Assembly: GCF_016545825.1 (NCBI RefSeq)
Contig: NC_052618.1
Location: forward strand, 57,838,561-57,902,560
Length of the DNA stretch: 64,000 nt
Source: Eucalyptus grandis
Taxonomy: Eukaryota; Streptophyta; Magnoliopsida; Myrtales; Myrtaceae
Direction: 5' to 3'
Position numbers and translations under genes: made by a program. Shown here piece after piece: positions 62,400 through 64,000 of the stretch (position 1 is its first letter; each line of letters begins with the position of its first letter). The notes beneath the pieces are model-generated. The model did not search any database, had not been told where the DNA came from, and was given only the letters and a program-made list of their open reading frames with translations.

Positions 62400-63342
62400 T
62401 GTTGAGAAAACTTCCTTATCTCTGTTTTGAAGTTGACAAAATGTTTCCATCAATCTAGTCAAGACTTGCGACTCTATCGTTAAAGTCCGAAGACCTCCGG
62501 ACTCAAGATTTAAAGTCTACCCTCACCGATAGTTTCCGGATCGACGAAGAAAAGATTTATCCGATGAAGAAGACTTATCTAGAAGCAAGTATATCTTTAA
62601 GGATTTGGTTCGTACGGTTGAAGAAGATCTCATGGTGAAGATAGCATCTCGTGATTAATTATTCTTATTGAAATCAATTTGAATAATTAGATCTATTGAT
62701 TGGCGAAGTACACTTGGAAGGTTCTACTTATGAAAACCTAGATCTTGATTGTATGGGCGAGCATGATTGGTGGATTATCATCACATTCCTTAAATAACTC
62801 GAGATTTTCCTAATTGATTATGTCCAACGTAGATTGGAAGAACTCCTTTGGAAGGTGCCAACGGTTATAATGGCATGGAGGAGTATATAAGGAGGACGCT
62901 CAAGTTATTCGAGTGTGTGCGTGAAAGAAAATTCCAAAGTCTCGAAACTCTTAGTTCTTTGTCAAGCTTCAATTTGTTGAGCTTAACCCGTACTCAAAAG
63001 AGAGATTAAATACTTGTGAGACCTTGAGGAAGTGTAGTAGAGTCTCTACACCGTGGAATCAGGACGTGAGACTGTAAAATCTCTTTTGGTTTTTAGTGGA
63101 ATCCAGCCAGGCTGTCAATGCAGTGAGAGTGGACGAGGCTTGGTTTAAGTCGAACCGCTATAAACCTTGTGTTTCAATCTCTTTCCTAAACTCTTTACTT
63201 TAATTCGCAGTCTTATATAACTGTTACAGTCTTTTACATCTTCAGTCTACTGTTTTCATAAAAGTCGAATTAAGTTGTTAAGTCTTGCAACAACTTCTTT
63301 AACAACTATTCACCCCTCTAGGTGTTCATACTAGCATTATCA
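62400..63342. mobile_element. Solo LTR (Ty1/copia-like) with GTGGG target duplication
   Basis: 943 bp beginning TGTTGAGAAAAC and ending ATTATCA, with GTGGG directly on both sides (62395-62399 and 63343-63347). Inside, TATATAAGGAGG near 62885 is a promoter-like TATA box, and the 3' end CACCCCTCTAGGTGTTCATA is the usual end of copia LTRs of the Tork type. No internal region or second LTR, so it arose by LTR-LTR recombination. Confidence 0.88.
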
Positions 63343-63649
63343 GTGGGGACTTCTGGACATTTTTTTTTAAATTGCAGTGTTGAAATTGGTGTCATGAGGA
63401 CCCATGCTTATCTGGGGATCTCTCAATATTTTAAGGGAATGCGACATAATCGAAGTAGCTGTCGGGTGGGGACCTCTATTTGTCTTGAGGGCATCTTTCC
63501 AATTAAAGTAGCTGTCGTTTGACCTATGAATCTTTCCCTTTTTCTTATCTTTTCTTTTAATAAAGAGTGTAGGAACCTCCACATGCAATTGTCTGTTGTC
63601 CTTTGTAATGTGGTCCGAAAAGTTAATTGTATTTTTTTCTTCTTTGTTG

Positions 63650-64000
63650 TAGAAATGTTCATGATAAGGACTATGTTGCTGTCATTGTTTGCTACGGTGG
63701 GGATTTTGCGATTGGGGAGGATGAGTGGGAGTATGAGGGGGGGAATGAGAGTACTATCTTTGTAGATATAAATAATGCATCTTATATTGGATTTGTTAGG
63801 GATATAGTGACATATTTGGCTTGTAAAGTACAAAAGTTGTTGTACTGTGTTCTTGTGAAAGGCTTGAGAGATGGTTTGAGAACTTATAAGATGATAATGG
63901 TTTTAGGATGTCCTATATCATTATCTTCATGGTGAAGAGGCAAAAGTGTATGTTGAATACAATAGTGTTAGTGGGGACGAAGATGATGACAGAGATAGCA
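63650..64000 (+). pseudogene. Mutator-type transposase (MURA) N-terminal part, incomplete
   Basis: The frame HDKDYVAVIVCYGGDF followed by GNESTIFVDINNASYIGFV has the N-terminal pattern of plant MULE transposases (a (V)VxYGG strand followed by a short region before the acidic stretch). The frame is lost near 63890; a second frame continues as GEEAKVYVEYNSVSGDEDD to the window end. No DDE motif is reached. The preceding TTGTAG could be an intron acceptor. Confidence 0.65.

Larger units (their letters stand above)
61600..64000 (+). mobile_element. 5' part of a Mutator-like element (runs off the window)
   Basis: 61600-61800 has the repeated AGTGCCAAAAGTTAAGAAAG / ATTTAAGTACCAAAA type of sequence common at MULE ends. 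A leader rich in CGTCGCTC words (61910-62060) follows, then a transposase start at about 63650. The exact left end and its target duplication were not found and the right end is outside. A solo LTR interrupts the leader. Confidence 0.6.

Overview
This window is nuclear DNA of a flowering plant, very probably a eudicot and possibly a woody one. The evidence is GT-AG introns, a plant methylesterase, a plant-type tRNA-Ile gene, intronless EIX-type receptor-like protein (RLP) genes with promoters, and many plant transposon relics. I cannot name the species; the style of the RLPs and of the GC-rich repeats made me think of Myrtales, but that is only an impression.

Layout. Positions 1-2.1 kb hold the 3' part of a methylesterase (MES/SABP2-type) gene on the plus strand and a tRNA-Ile(AAT). 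Positions 2.96-6.11 kb hold the only gene that is complete and apparently intact: a three-exon minus-strand gene for a 398-residue mitochondrial membrane protein of the COA1/TIM21-like class. From there to 60.05 kb the window is a tandem segmental triplication. Unit A runs about 4.72-25.73 kb, unit B about 25.85-44.63 kb and unit C about 45.88-60.05 kb. Each unit carries, in the same order: intron 1 and exon 1 of the COA1-like gene (exons 2-3 exist only in the parental copy), a conserved spacer, one full-length RLP gene on the minus strand, an RLP-derived relic, and the 5' end of a second decayed RLP. Units A and B also carry about 1.18 kb tandem repeats built around an RLP fragment, a GC-rich palindromic repeat, and a fragment of a heat-shock-factor DNA-binding domain.

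All three RLP genes are broken, each by different lesions: A by a frameshift in an expanded 69-bp LRR array plus a stop, B by at least five frameshifts plus a stop, C by two +1 frameshifts. Of the two COA1 exon-1 copies, the one in B is still open and the one in C is frameshifted. The A/B junction is a mosaic of a short inverted COA1-intron piece, an RLP fragment and COA1 intron, which suggests template switching.

Mobile DNA. Comparing the units reveals clean insertions: a Tourist/PIF-like MITE with TTA target duplication in A (23288-24255), a 1.4 kb AT-rich foldback block in A (11851-13253), a 1.9 kb TIR element filled with a GC-rich repeat in C (about 47225-49085), and a bare poly(A) tract with a 12-bp target duplication in B. 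The right end (about 61.6-64 kb) is the 5' part of a Mutator-like element whose leader is split by a 943-bp solo LTR with a GTGGG target duplication; the element runs off the window.

Working picture: a defence-receptor-like locus that expanded by tandem duplication beside a housekeeping mitochondrial gene, dragged part of that gene along, and then decayed. I do not see a new enzymatic system. The most unusual items are the mosaic junction, the RLP fragment turned into a tandem repeat, and the AT foldback block.
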